Under the pieces are notes generated by a model, which was not told the DNA's origin, searched no databases, and saw only the letters and a list, made by a program, of their open reading frames with translations. Shown piece by piece: positions 1 to 7,706 of a stretch of 64,000 bases of DNA (position 1 is its first letter; each line of letters opens with the position of its first letter). Origin of the DNA: Neisseriaceae bacterium (lineage in GTDB: Bacteria > Pseudomonadota > Gammaproteobacteria > Burkholderiales > Neisseriaceae); contig JAGOQM010000009.1 of assembly GCA_017991555.1 (NCBI GenBank), positions 1 through 64,000 of the forward strand, read 5' to 3'. A program made the position numbers and the translations under genes.

Positions 1-624
1 TTTTTAAAAGAATTTAGGGGTGACGTCAAAAAACGAGGAAAAGCCTGTGGCTGCTGGCGTCTTTGAGGGGTGAAGATTGTGAAAAAAAGCGGTAAATAAG
101 ACAAAAAAAGTGAAAATAGTTTGGAAAGCGGTTAAAAATGGGTGAAAAAAGACTTAACAATGGAGGCGGTGGATGAGTAAAAAGGGAAAATGGGGGTTAA
201 AACGGGTGGGGATGCTGCAAAAGAGCCTAGATTGGGCTTGTATAGAGGCGGTGATGGTAACTTAGGGCCATCTTTACCCCATAAAAGCGAAAGGTGGGCT
301 AAGAGCCCACCCTACGTGTTGCCTATTGGCCAGCAAGTACACCAGAAAAACGGGTGGGTCGCGACCCACCCTACGACAATCACTGTTCTATTCTATACGT
401 GCATTGGTATTCTGGACGCAACCCCGCGCAGGGTCGGTAAAGCGCAGCCTACCCACCGCTTTAATGTCCACCCCAAACGAAGCTTACTACAACCATAAAG
501 TGAATCGATCATTTTTTACATGTATATAGTATAGCCAATGATTGATACCGAGCCGTCTTTTTAACAGCGCCCTATCGTACCAAACGCCTCTTGCTGGCAT
601 CCTTAAGCCAAATCATGTTGTCGA
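1..624. other. Intergenic region without a supported gene
   Basis: No convincing coding frame is present. The open frames at 190-529 run through short palindromes and have no good ribosome binding site. Bases 60-230 are strikingly poor in C and rich in G and A on the plus strand. Bases 293-375 hold two hairpins of a dispersed repeat. The left neighbour is outside the window, so this may be the tail of a longer intergenic region. Confidence 0.6.
293..375. repeat. Two GGTGGG...CCCACCCTACG hairpins
   Basis: Two short palindromes, at 293-316 and 352-375, each have a GGTGGG-type left arm and a CCCACCCTACG right arm. A degenerate third copy lies near 430-458. The same motif recurs at 5735-5767, 22614-22632 and 22662-22693. 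The loops differ while the arms and the CCTACG tail are kept, as in REP-like interspersed hairpins. No coding role is seen. Confidence 0.7.
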
Positions 625-2823
625 TTAACCAAATAGATCCATTTTAATCCGCTGCTGTGCCTGTAGCTCGGCCAGCCAGCCTTGCGCGTCGGCGGCACTG
701 GCGCCGGCTTCACGCTGATAAATAGCCGCCAGTGCGGTCATGGCGCCTTCGCCTACCGTATTGGCCTTGCCGCACACGTACACCACGGCGCCCTGCTGCA
801 ACCATTGATAGAGTTCGGCACCGTGGGCCAACATTTTATGCTGTACGTACGCCCCGTCATCGGCATCGGCCGAAAAAGCGGTGGTGAGGTGGGCCAACAC
901 GCCTTGGGCTTGCCAGCCCTGTAGCTGCTCGGCGTAAAAATAATCGCCGTTGTGGCAGCGGTTGCCGAAAAATAACCAGGTTTGGCCTTGCGATTGCTGC
1001 TGCACCCGTTCGGCCATAAAGCCTGGATAGGCGGCGATGCCGGTGCCGGTGGCGATCAAAATGGCTTTTTGCTGGGCGTCTTGCGGCGGATGAAAGTCAG
1101 CATGCTCCCGCAGGGCGGCCTGTATGCTGGCGCCAACGGCCAGTTCTCGGCATAAATAATGCGAACACAACCCATAGCCTATGTTGCCCTGCCCATCATC
1201 AAACTGCTCTAGGCCGACGGTGAGCGACAGCACCTGCCCCACTCTGTGGCTGCTGCCTATTGAGTACACGCGGGGGCGGGCGGCGGCATTGGCCGTCACC
1301 AACAGAAGGTCACCGGGTCTAAAGCCACTGTCAGCCGGTGCGGCAAAATCCAGCTGCCACACTTCACGCATGCCCGCCACGCCCACACAGTCCAAACGCT
1401 GTTTGTGCATGAGGGTTAAGCCGATCGGCTGGTCTTGCACCATGTTGGCCACTGGCGCCAGCGCCAACCCAAGCTGGGCACTGAATTGAGCCAGCCATTG
1501 CTGCCACACGTCGTTGGGATTGCCATCGGCGTAAGCCGTGGCCTGTAAGCATTGGGCACCTTGAGCGGCCAATAAGGCGTCGATGTCTTTACCGGCCTGA
1601 CAGAAGTGAGCGTAGCGGCGGTCACCCAAGGCCAATACTGCATAATGGGTTTGGGTTAAATCGTGGCTGGGCACGGCGGCGGCAAACGCCTTGGCCTGTT
1701 CGGGCAAGTCGCCCTCTCCGGTGGTAGACACAATGAGCAGTACTTGCTCATACCCATTAAGCTCTGCGGGGCTCACGCTGGAAAGTGGATTACACACCAC
1801 GCCTTGGCCTGCGGCACGCAAAGCGGCGGCGGTGTGTTTGGCCAAGGCAGCGGCGGTACCGGTTTGGCTTGCAAACGCGACCAAGATCGTTTCGTCACGG
1901 CGCACCTGTTTGTGACGACTTTGGCGTTGACGGCGCAGCCATGAATACGCGCCAGTACTGGTCAGCACCACCAGGCCTAGGCTGACGAACAGGTTTAACC
2001 AGCCGCTGAAAGCCCCTGCCCATGTGCCTTCGTGCAGCTCTTTGGCCCAATAGCGGTTCATGGTGGCGGGGCTCAACTGAGCTTGTTCATTCAACTGATA
2101 AGACGTGACTTGACCAGCCTCTTCCAGCTTCACCACTTGATAACGACCTTTAACGGTCTCAATACTGGCCAACTGGGTTAAGGCGCGATCATCAGCCACA
2201 GCTTTAATCACTTGCGCCAACGGGGCACTGCTGGCCTGTAACTGATTAAAATCAGGCGCACCTAAGTGCAAACACATCATCACGCCGGTCACCGGCAACA
2301 ATAGCCACAGCGGCAAAGCCAGCCACCCTAAGGTGTTGTGGGTATCTACCAGCGTTTGGCGAAACTTGGGGCGCAGTAAAAACACCCCCACCAACAGAAT
2401 GGCCGCCAGCAGGTAGCTAACCCACTCCACCACCCAGCCGGCACCGATGAGCAGGTTTTTATGCAGGCTCTTAAACCAGTTAAAGGTTTGCATGCCCATG
2501 CCGGCGTCGCCGACCTTCTCGGCGCTGCGCAAATCATACACGCCGCCTTCGGGGCCTTGCTTCCCGCCTTGCAGTAAAATGGTGTCGCCGCCTTGTAGCA
2601 CGGTGAGGCTACTCATCTCACCCGCGGGGTCGATCTGGCTTAAGGTGGCCATGACCTGATTGGCGCTGATGCTGGCCTGAATACCCACCCCGGCTTCGGG
2701 CGCCATGATGGGTTTCAGCGCCAAAACGGCACCCGACAGTAAAATCACCAGCAACAGCGGGGCCAAAATCAGCCCAAGGTAGCGGTGCCCTAATTTTAAG
2801 GTTTGTTTTAATTTTGCGTTCAT
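625..2823 (-). CDS. PepSY-membrane / flavodoxin / NADPH-flavin reductase fusion
   Basis: A 732-residue inner-membrane protein. Residues 15-35 and about 130-290 form a PepSY-associated membrane domain with about four helices. A flavodoxin-like FMN domain starts near residue 308 (VAFASQTGTA). It is followed by a sulfite-reductase/P450-reductase type FAD domain (RPRVYSIGSS near 519) and an NADPH-binding domain (ATGTGIAAYPG near 591, VYVCGK near 684). Such fusions move electrons from cytosolic NADPH through FAD and FMN to the membrane and are often linked to ferric-siderophore or periplasmic reduction. The substrate here is not shown. A tandem CTTAAG box lies 100 bp upstream, so the gene is probably controlled by the neighbouring response regulator. 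No terminator is obvious at its end. Confidence 0.85.
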   Translation of the reverse strand: MNAKLKQTLKLGHRYLGLILAPLLLVILLSGAVLALKPIMAPEAGVGIQASISANQVMATLSQIDPAGEMSSLTVLQGGDTILLQGGKQGPEGGVYDLRSAEKVGDAGMGMQTFNWFKSLHKNLLIGAGWVVEWVSYLLAAILLVGVFLLRPKFRQTLVDTHNTLGWLALPLWLLLPVTGVMMCLHLGAPDFNQLQASSAPLAQVIKAVADDRALTQLASIETVKGRYQVVKLEEAGQVTSYQLNEQAQLSPATMNRYWAKELHEGTWAGAFSGWLNLFVSLGLVVLTSTGAYSWLRRQRQSRHKQVRRDETILVAFASQTGTAAALAKHTAAALRAAGQGVVCNPLSSVSPAELNGYEQVLLIVSTTGEGDLPEQAKAFAAAVPSHDLTQTHYAVLALGDRRYAHFCQAGKDIDALLAAQGAQCLQATAYADGNPNDVWQQWLAQFSAQLGLALAPVANMVQDQPIGLTLMHKQRLDCVGVAGMREVWQLDFAAPADSGFRPGDLLLVTANAAARPRVYSIGSSHRVGQVLSLTVGLEQFDDGQGNIGYGLCSHYLCRELAVGASIQAALREHADFHPPQDAQQKAILIATGTGIAAYPGFMAERVQQQSQGQTWLFFGNRCHNGDYFYAEQLQGWQAQGVLAHLTTAFSADADDGAYVQHKMLAHGAELYQWLQQGAVVYVCGKANTVGEGAMTALAAIYQREAGASAADAQGWLAELQAQQRIKMDLFG

Positions 2824-2906
2824 GACGATGCTTTCTTATTATGGATGATGACGCTCTGGCCGTGTGGTGGTGCGATCAAACAACACAGCGGAGCTAATTC
2901 ATCATC

Positions 2907-2939
2907 ATGATAAGAAAGCTGTCTTAAGCGAATCTTAAG
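2907..2939 (-). promoter_or_regulatory. PmrA/QseB-type box and -10 for the PepSY reductase gene
   Basis: CTTAAG (2934-2939), five bases, CTTAAG (2923-2928), ten bases, then TATCAT (2907-2912), read on the minus strand. This fits the PmrA/QseB box YTTAAK-N5-YTTAAK. The expected start of transcription is near 2900, giving a leader of about 77 nt. The same spacing occurs at two other promoters in this locus. Confidence 0.75.
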
Positions 2940-3111
2940 AAAAAAGGATTTATGCCTGTTTAATAATAGGATAAAGTCAAACAAATTCAATTACTTGACC
3001 TAACACAAACCCCAGGCTTGAAAAGCGTGTCCTACGATTTGCATCGGCGTAGCGCTGGCCTAGCTGACCTGCCTCAGGCAAGCCCTATCTAAAGCTATGG
3101 CATAGCGCCGA

Positions 3112-3144
3112 TTTAAGATAACCTTAAGATTCAGCCGCCATAAT
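3112..3144 (+). promoter_or_regulatory. PmrA/QseB-type box and -10 for the response regulator gene
   Basis: TTTAAG (3112-3117), five bases, CTTAAG (3123-3128), ten bases, CATAAT (3139-3144). It matches the YTTAAK-N5-YTTAAK consensus and suggests autoregulation. The -10 lies so close to the ATG at 3154 that a transcript from here would have almost no leader. Confidence 0.75.
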
Positions 3145-3153
3145 GAGGCCACC

Positions 3154-3816
3154 ATGAGAATACTATTAGTTGAAGACGACCCTTCTTTGGGCAACACCAT
3201 CCAAACCTGGCTCAAGCTAGACGGCTACGCCGTCGACTGGGCCAATCGTGGCGACACCGCCCAAACCGCGCTGTTGGGCCAAAGCTATGACTGCATTTTG
3301 CTAGACCGCGGCCTACCTGGCCTGTCTGGCGATGAGCTCTTGAGCCAGCTGCGGGCACAACAGGCGACCCTACCCATCATCATGATCACGGCGCAAGACG
3401 CCCTCGAAGAACGGATTGAGGGCTTGGATTTGGGCGCGGATGACTACTTGGTCAAGCCGTTTGACCTAGAAGAGCTTTCGGCGCGGATTCGGGCGGCCAT
3501 TCGCCGCGCCTCTGGCAGCCTGGAGCAGCTGCTGTCGCATGAGGGGGTGTGTTTGAACCCAGCCACCAAAACGGTCACCTTTAATCAGCAGCCTTTAATC
3601 TTGACCGCCAAGGAATTCAACGTGCTGCACGCCTTAATGCTACACCCATCGCAGGTGATCACCCGCGCCCAGTTGGAAGACAAGCTGTACAGCTGGGGCG
3701 ATGAGGTAGAAAGCAATGCGGTTGAGGTGCACATTCACCATCTGCGTAAAAAACTAGGCAGCGCCTTCATCCGCACCATCCGTAACCTGGGTTACACCCT
3801 TTCGAAAGACGCTTAG
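3154..3816 (+). CDS. qseB: OmpR-family response regulator, QseB/PmrA type
   Basis: A 220-residue two-component response regulator. The receiver domain (1-118) has the acidic pair E7-D8-D9, the phosphoacceptor D51 and the switch lysine K101 in LVKPF. A winged-helix DNA-binding domain fills the rest and ends in the QseB-like stretch SNAVEVHIHHLRKKLGS. The partner kinase gene starts two bases after the stop codon. A GAGG Shine-Dalgarno sits five bases before the ATG. Tandem CTTAAG boxes in front of this gene, the reductase gene and the ygiW-like gene are the likely targets. QseB and PmrA/BasR share such boxes; the ygiW neighbour favours QseB, but sequence alone does not separate them. Confidence 0.8.
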   Translation: MRILLVEDDPSLGNTIQTWLKLDGYAVDWANRGDTAQTALLGQSYDCILLDRGLPGLSGDELLSQLRAQQATLPIIMITAQDALEERIEGLDLGADDYLVKPFDLEELSARIRAAIRRASGSLEQLLSHEGVCLNPATKTVTFNQQPLILTAKEFNVLHALMLHPSQVITRAQLEDKLYSWGDEVESNAVEVHIHHLRKKLGSAFIRTIRNLGYTLSKDA

Positions 3817-3818
3817 CC

Positions 3819-5228
3819 ATGATGTTTCGACAAAAACCAGCCCCCGCCACTCAAGCCCCAAAAAAGCGCGCCTATTCGCTGCGGCTACGGCTGCTGCTGT
3901 CGATTATTGGGATGTCGGTGTTTTTCTGGCTGGTGAGCTTAAGCATCATGGTGTATGTGGCCTGGGACGAAACCAACGACGTGTTTGATGATGCGCTGAA
4001 AGAGTCTGCCTCTTTACTGTTGCACGCCACCCGCCACGAATTCGAGTTTCATCCGCGGCCACAACGCCAGGAAGAACATCAGCCGGACACCGACGACCTA
4101 CACTATCAAGTGGTTCAGCAGGGCGAAGTGGTTTCGCGTACCAAAGAAGCGCCACTGTCCCCTTTTGTGACCGACTTTCCCAAACGCAAAGGCTTCCGTG
4201 ACATGACCCTTAATGGCCATGAATGGCGGGTGTTTGTCATCAAAGCCAAAGACGCGGACTTAGAGGTACAGGTGGCCCAGTCGCTGAACAAGCGCTTAGA
4301 CATTCTGGAAGAGCTGGCGGAGAACCTCATCGTGCCGGCCCTGCTGCTGCTGCTGTTATTGGTGGTGGTGAGCGCTTTGGCGATTTATTACCTGCTGCGG
4401 CCGCTGACCCAAATGGCCCAGCTGCTGGCCCAACAGTCGCCACAAGATTTAACCGCGCTGCCGATGCGCCGCTCCTCCAATGAAGTTAACGCGATCACCG
4501 ACGCCCTCAATACGCTGCTGGCGCGACTACAGGCGACCTTACTCAATGAGCGCCGCTTTACCGCCGACGCCGCGCATGAGCTGCGCACGCCGCTGGCGGC
4601 GTTGAGCATGCAGGCGCAGCTGCTCAAACGACAGCATCCAGAGCTGGCTGAGCCGTTGCAGGCCCTACGCCAAGACATTGACCGCAGCACCCATTTGGTC
4701 AGCCACTTGCTGCTGCTGGCGCGCCTAGACCCGCTCAACCAGCAGGGTGAAGAAAAGCTGCACCCCGAACAGCTCAGCGTGGCGGCCTTGTTGCATGAGC
4801 AAACGCGGGTGTTTCAAACAGAATTGGCGGGTAAGAACATGCAGCTGGTGGTGGCCTTGCCCCTCGAATCGCCGCTACAGGTGTACGCCAACCGCGAACT
4901 CATCGGCATTGTGTTGCGTAACCTCATCAGCAATGCGCTGAGCTACTGCCCTGCGGGCAGCACCATTACCCTGGCTGCCTCCGAAACCGCCAGCCAAACC
5001 CACATTGTGGTGCAAGACAATGGCCCTGGCGTCAGCGATGAGGAAGTGTCGCGGCTGACGCAGCGGTTTTATCGGATACTGGGCACAGAAACCAGCGGCA
5101 GCGGCTTGGGCCTGTCGATCGTGCAACGCATCATGGAGCTACACCATGCACGGCTACAGATTGAATCGGGCCGTCACTATGCGGGCTTAAAGTTTAACCT
5201 TATTTTTAATAAAAAAGCGTCGGCTTAA
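3819..5228 (+). CDS. qseC: Sensor histidine kinase, QseC-like
   Basis: A 469-residue membrane histidine kinase. TM1 is about residues 26-48, followed by a periplasmic sensor domain to about 168, TM2 about 170-192, and then a HAMP linker. The phosphoacceptor is H253 in AAHELRTPLA. The ATPase domain has the N box (NLISNALSY), the G1 box (DNGPGV) and the G2 box (GSGLGLSIV). The gene follows the regulator by two bases and is probably translationally coupled to it. Its stop codon lies inside the next tandem CTTAAG box. QseC of enterobacteria is reported to sense catecholamines and AI-3; whether this protein senses the same signals cannot be read from the sequence. Confidence 0.8.
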   Translation: MMFRQKPAPATQAPKKRAYSLRLRLLLSIIGMSVFFWLVSLSIMVYVAWDETNDVFDDALKESASLLLHATRHEFEFHPRPQRQEEHQPDTDDLHYQVVQQGEVVSRTKEAPLSPFVTDFPKRKGFRDMTLNGHEWRVFVIKAKDADLEVQVAQSLNKRLDILEELAENLIVPALLLLLLLVVVSALAIYYLLRPLTQMAQLLAQQSPQDLTALPMRRSSNEVNAITDALNTLLARLQATLLNERRFTADAAHELRTPLAALSMQAQLLKRQHPELAEPLQALRQDIDRSTHLVSHLLLLARLDPLNQQGEEKLHPEQLSVAALLHEQTRVFQTELAGKNMQLVVALPLESPLQVYANRELIGIVLRNLISNALSYCPAGSTITLAASETASQTHIVVQDNGPGVSDEEVSRLTQRFYRILGTETSGSGLGLSIVQRIMELHHARLQIESGRHYAGLKFNLIFNKKASA

Positions 5229-5256
5229 GATTCACTTAAGGTTGATGCGGTTTAAT
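5224..5256 (+). promoter_or_regulatory. PmrA/QseB-type box and -10 for the ygiW-like gene
   Basis: CTTAAG (5224-5229), five bases, CTTAAG (5235-5240), ten bases, TTTAAT (5251-5256). The geometry equals that of the other two boxes. The first half-site overlaps the stop codon of the kinase gene. The predicted leader of about 39 nt contains the AAGGAG ribosome binding site of the next gene. Confidence 0.75.
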
Positions 5257-5301
5257 GAACACCATAGCAAACATCATTAAACTTTATCAAGGAGCTTCAC
5301 C

Positions 5302-5661
5302 ATGCGTACTCGTACCTTAGCCATCATTGCTGCCCTAGCCCTCACTTCTACTGCGGCCTTGGCCCAATACACAGGCCCCTCTAACATGAGCGGTGATAAA
5401 GTCACCTCTGTGAAGCAGGTTTTGAACAGCGGTAAAGACGACCAGTTGGTCACCGTTAAGGGCAAGATCATTCGCCAGGTTGGGGGCAAACACTATGTGT
5501 TCTCTGACGGCACGGGCGAACTCAATATTGAGCTGAAAGACCGCGTGTTGCCGGCTGGCCAAACCTTTAACGACAAAACCACGGTGGTGTTGAGCGGCGA
5601 GTTGGAAAAAGATTGGCATGAGCCAATTGAATTGGAAGTGAAGCAAATGCGCATCATGTAA
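5302..5661 (+). CDS. ygiW: YgiW/BOF-type periplasmic OB-fold protein
   Basis: A 119-residue exported protein. Residues 1-22 form a Sec signal peptide (hydrophobic IIAALALTSTAALA, cleavage after ALA). The mature part carries the bacterial OB-fold (BOF) pattern: VTVKGKIIRQVGGKHYVFSDGTGE, shortened here to its key features of a G-K-I strand and a F-x-D-G-T-G-E turn, then a second strand pair ending in a short C-terminal strand. The family is linked to envelope stress and to the QseBC locus in Escherichia coli, where ygiW is also a neighbour. An AAGGAG site lies eight bases before the ATG. A strong terminator follows. Confidence 0.85.
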   Translation: MRTRTLAIIAALALTSTAALAQYTGPSNMSGDKVTSVKQVLNSGKDDQLVTVKGKIIRQVGGKHYVFSDGTGELNIELKDRVLPAGQTFNDKTTVVLSGELEKDWHEPIELEVKQMRIM

Positions 5662-5675
5662 GCACATGCCGCAAT

Positions 5676-5714
5676 AAAAAAACGCGCCAGAATGAATTCT
5701 GGGGCGTTTTTTTG
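5676..5714 (+). terminator. Intrinsic terminator after ygiW-like gene
   Basis: An inverted repeat with arms around 5679-5691 and 5695-5708 (ACGC and CCAGAA paired with TTCTGG and GCGT) is followed by a run of T. It lies 15 bases after the stop codon. Confidence 0.85.
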
Positions 5715-5734
5715 TGTGGGCGAGCAGTACGGCT

Positions 5735-5767
5735 GGTGGATAGGCTTCGCTTTTACCCGCCCTACGG
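5735..5767. repeat. GGTGG...CCTACGG hairpin repeat
   Basis: A GGTGGATAGGC arm, a short loop and a GCTTTTACCCGCCCTACGG arm. It resembles the copy at 22662-22693 and the two near the left edge of the window. Confidence 0.6.
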
Positions 5768-5834
5768 CTGGCTTTAGGGCAAACGTGGTGAGCTTAAAGG
5801 GTTTTAATGCCATGCTGGGTTTTATTCAAATAAC

Positions 5835-5945
5835 AAACCATGGTTTGGTGAGTGCCAAATTATTTAAACTCACCACCTAAGGGATACACCGTCAGAAGAT
5901 CGGTAAAATTGAGGCGCGTCTTGTTCAACCCACAAATCATGGTTT
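5835..5945 (+). repeat. Ends-only copy of the fold-back element
   Basis: AAACCATGGTTT palindromes bound this 111-bp unit at 5835-5846 and 5934-5945. Its left half (TTTAAACTCACCAC) matches the left end of the full element and its right half (CCGTCAGA.GATCGG) matches the right end, with the entire middle missing. The right palindrome is shared with the adjoining full copy. Confidence 0.75.
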
Positions 5946-6627
5946 TGTGTTCGAACAAAACCCAGCGTATATAGCCAGATACTTTAAACTCACCACGCTT
6001 GCTCTTAGGTGAAGTACCGTTCCCCTTTTAGCCGCCGAGGCGGTTCGTGCGGGGCCGGGGCTTTGAGGCAAAGTTGTTTGAGTATTTGGCCAAAGGCCCA
6101 AATATGAGTTTTTGCCGCCGGCCACGTGCGGGCCAACGAGGGCACCCGCGTAGCGGGCGGATAAAGTGGGGTGGTTTTTCTTTGCTTCGTTTCTTTTTGA
6201 CATCAAAAAGAAATGATGGCGCCCTACAGGGCGAAACCCAACGACGAATCAATAGCGATGTTGCCGAAGCATGAATGATTTTAAAGCGCTCACTTTAGGT
6301 GAACACTGTTTGAACTTGAGCGTTTGTTTCGCCGAAGGCGACGTCATTTCTTTTGCGTGGCCAAAAGAAACGAAGCAAAGAAAAGGCCACCCTGATCCCC
6401 GGTCACTTCGTGACTGCCCTCAGCAGAACCTATTGAGCCAGCGCAGGCAAGAGTGCTCCCCCTCCTATAAAAGCGTGGTCGGGCGCCACAAGCTTTTTGC
6501 CTGCTTCATCTGCCTCAATAGAACCTACTTCGGCGGCTCTACGGGACGGTACTTCACCTAAAGGAGACGCCGTCAGAGAATCGGCACCAGTGAAATACGT
6601 TTTAAAAAACACACAAAACCATGGTTT
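5934..6627 (+). repeat. Fold-back element, full copy A
   Basis: A 694-bp element between palindromes AAATCATGGTTT and AAACCATGGTTT. The two halves are imperfect inverted repeats: TTAGGTGAAGTACCG near 6006 faces CGGTACTTCACCTAA near 6547, and GTGGTTTTTCTTTGCTTCG near 6171 faces CGAAGCAAAGAAAAGGCCAC near 6371. The right half holds the stem-loop CTATTGAGCCAG (6430-6441) with CTGCCTCAATAG (6510-6521) and inner stem 6443-6450/6497-6504. The left half carries a different hairpin around TATTTGG...CCAAATA. No transposase or protein function is supported. Confidence 0.8.
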
Positions 6628-6641
6628 GGCAGTACTTTAGC

Positions 6642-6977
6642 TTAGGCCCCCAGCAGCCAAATAAACCCATTCAACGACGCCACGCCCACGATGACGCTGA
6701 TGAATACGTTTCGCCAAAACACATAGGTGAGCAATACTGTTGCTAAGGCCAGCACCTCGGCGCTCAGGCGCGGCCAGGCGAAGGTATCGGCCTTGAGGCT
6801 GAGGCTGAGGCTGGCCAAGATCAGCACCACCATCACGCTAATCGGTAGGGCAAAATTAAGCGCGCTCAGCAGGCGCGAGCGCAGCCAAGCCTTGGGCACC
6901 AAGGTGGGAAACGCGCGCAACAGAAACGTAATCACGCCCATACACACGGTGCCGGCTAAAATTAAAGTGGTATTCAC
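6642..6977 (-). CDS. azlD: AzlD-family branched-chain amino acid exporter subunit
   Basis: A 111-residue, four-helix membrane protein of the AzlD family (conserved start FLLRAFP and a TYVFWRNVFISV helix). AzlD is the small partner of AzlC, and the two export branched-chain amino acids or related compounds. The ATG lies one base after the azlC stop, and its AGGAGG site is inside the end of azlC, so the two are translationally coupled. It is the last gene of the minus-strand operon antiporter-slyX-azlC-azlD. The fold-back element begins 14 bp beyond its stop codon. Confidence 0.88.
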   Translation of the reverse strand: MNTTLILAGTVCMGVITFLLRAFPTLVPKAWLRSRLLSALNFALPISVMVVLILASLSLSLKADTFAWPRLSAEVLALATVLLTYVFWRNVFISVIVGVASLNGFIWLLGA

Positions 6978-6978
6978 C

Positions 6979-7686
6979 TTAGGCCTCCTGTCGCAACAGC
7001 AAGGCGCGCAGCAAAATCACCCCCATGCACAACACCAAGGCCACCACCAATACGTACTGCGGCAACAACCAGGCACCTAGGGCAAAGGCCACGATGGCCA
7101 AGGCGCTGGGCCACCACACTTTTTTGGCTTTCACTTGCTCAAACCACAAAATCACAAACAAACAGGCCAGGGCAAAATCCAAATTGGGCACCAGGTGGGC
7201 CAACTGCTGCCCCACCACCAGGCCTAAAATCGTGGCCACAATCCAATAGCCATGCACCAACACCGCCATTTTAAAAAACACGGCCTTTTGTTGGGCTGAG
7301 GACAGGGTGGTCATCAGCGAAAAACATTCATCCGTTAGGGTAAACAGGCAATAGCCACGCTTGAGTCGATTGCTCGGCAAGGCGTCTAATAAAGGCAAGG
7401 CATAGAGGGCATGACGCAAATTAATTAACAACGTATTTAAACTGATGCTGAACAGGCCTGCACCGCTGGCAAACAGCGGAATGGCCGCATACTGGGCCGC
7501 ACCGGAAAAGGCCACCACGCTGATGAACACACTGACCCACCAGGGAATGCCGGCCACGCTGGCCAAAACGCCAAATGCGGCGCCCGCTGGCACGTAGCCC
7601 ATGGCGATGGGGAGGGAAACTTTAAGGGCCTGGGCCCAGGTATAACGAAGCGGCGCCACAGAGGCGGCCGCAGGTTGATCAACCAT
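6979..7686 (-). CDS. azlC: AzlC-family branched-chain amino acid exporter subunit
   Basis: A 235-residue inner-membrane permease. It shows the AzlC signature near the N-terminus (LPIAMGYVPAGAAFGVLA) and several hydrophobic helices, and ends in a long C-terminal helix pair. With AzlD it should export branched-chain amino acids; the true substrate is not shown. The start is 20 bp after the slyX stop and has only a weak Shine-Dalgarno. Length is typical for the family. Confidence 0.9.
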   Translation of the reverse strand: MVDQPAAASVAPLRYTWAQALKVSLPIAMGYVPAGAAFGVLASVAGIPWWVSVFISVVAFSGAAQYAAIPLFASGAGLFSISLNTLLINLRHALYALPLLDALPSNRLKRGYCLFTLTDECFSLMTTLSSAQQKAVFFKMAVLVHGYWIVATILGLVVGQQLAHLVPNLDFALACLFVILWFEQVKAKKVWWPSALAIVAFALGAWLLPQYVLVVALVLCMGVILLRALLLRQEA

Positions 7687-7706
7687 GAGAAAACTTTCAG
7701 CGGGAC

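Larger units (their letters stand above)
2824..3153. other. Divergent regulatory region of the reductase and qseBC-like genes
   Basis: This 330-bp stretch separates the minus-strand reductase from the plus-strand response regulator. It contains one tandem CTTAAG box with a -10 element for each direction (listed separately). No open frame of interest lies between them. Confidence 0.7.
5715..6641. other. Repeat-filled convergent intergenic region
   Basis: About 0.9 kb between convergent ygiW and azlD holds no supported gene. It contains one GGTGGA...CCTACGG hairpin (5735-5767), a short ends-only element (5835-5945) and a full fold-back element (5934-6627). The open frames inside the element follow its inverted repeats and recur in the other copies only because the DNA repeats. 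Confidence 0.75.

Noticed and set aside
190..529. Open frames at the left edge
   Set aside because: They cross the GGTGGG...CCCACCCTACG hairpins and lack a start signal; the translation has no protein-like pattern.
6271..6561. A 96-codon open frame in fold-back copy A, with similar frames in copies B and C
   Set aside because: The frame runs through inverted repeats, has no ribosome binding site, and in the other copies is shortened by the internal deletion. The stem substitutions follow base pairing, not codon positions.
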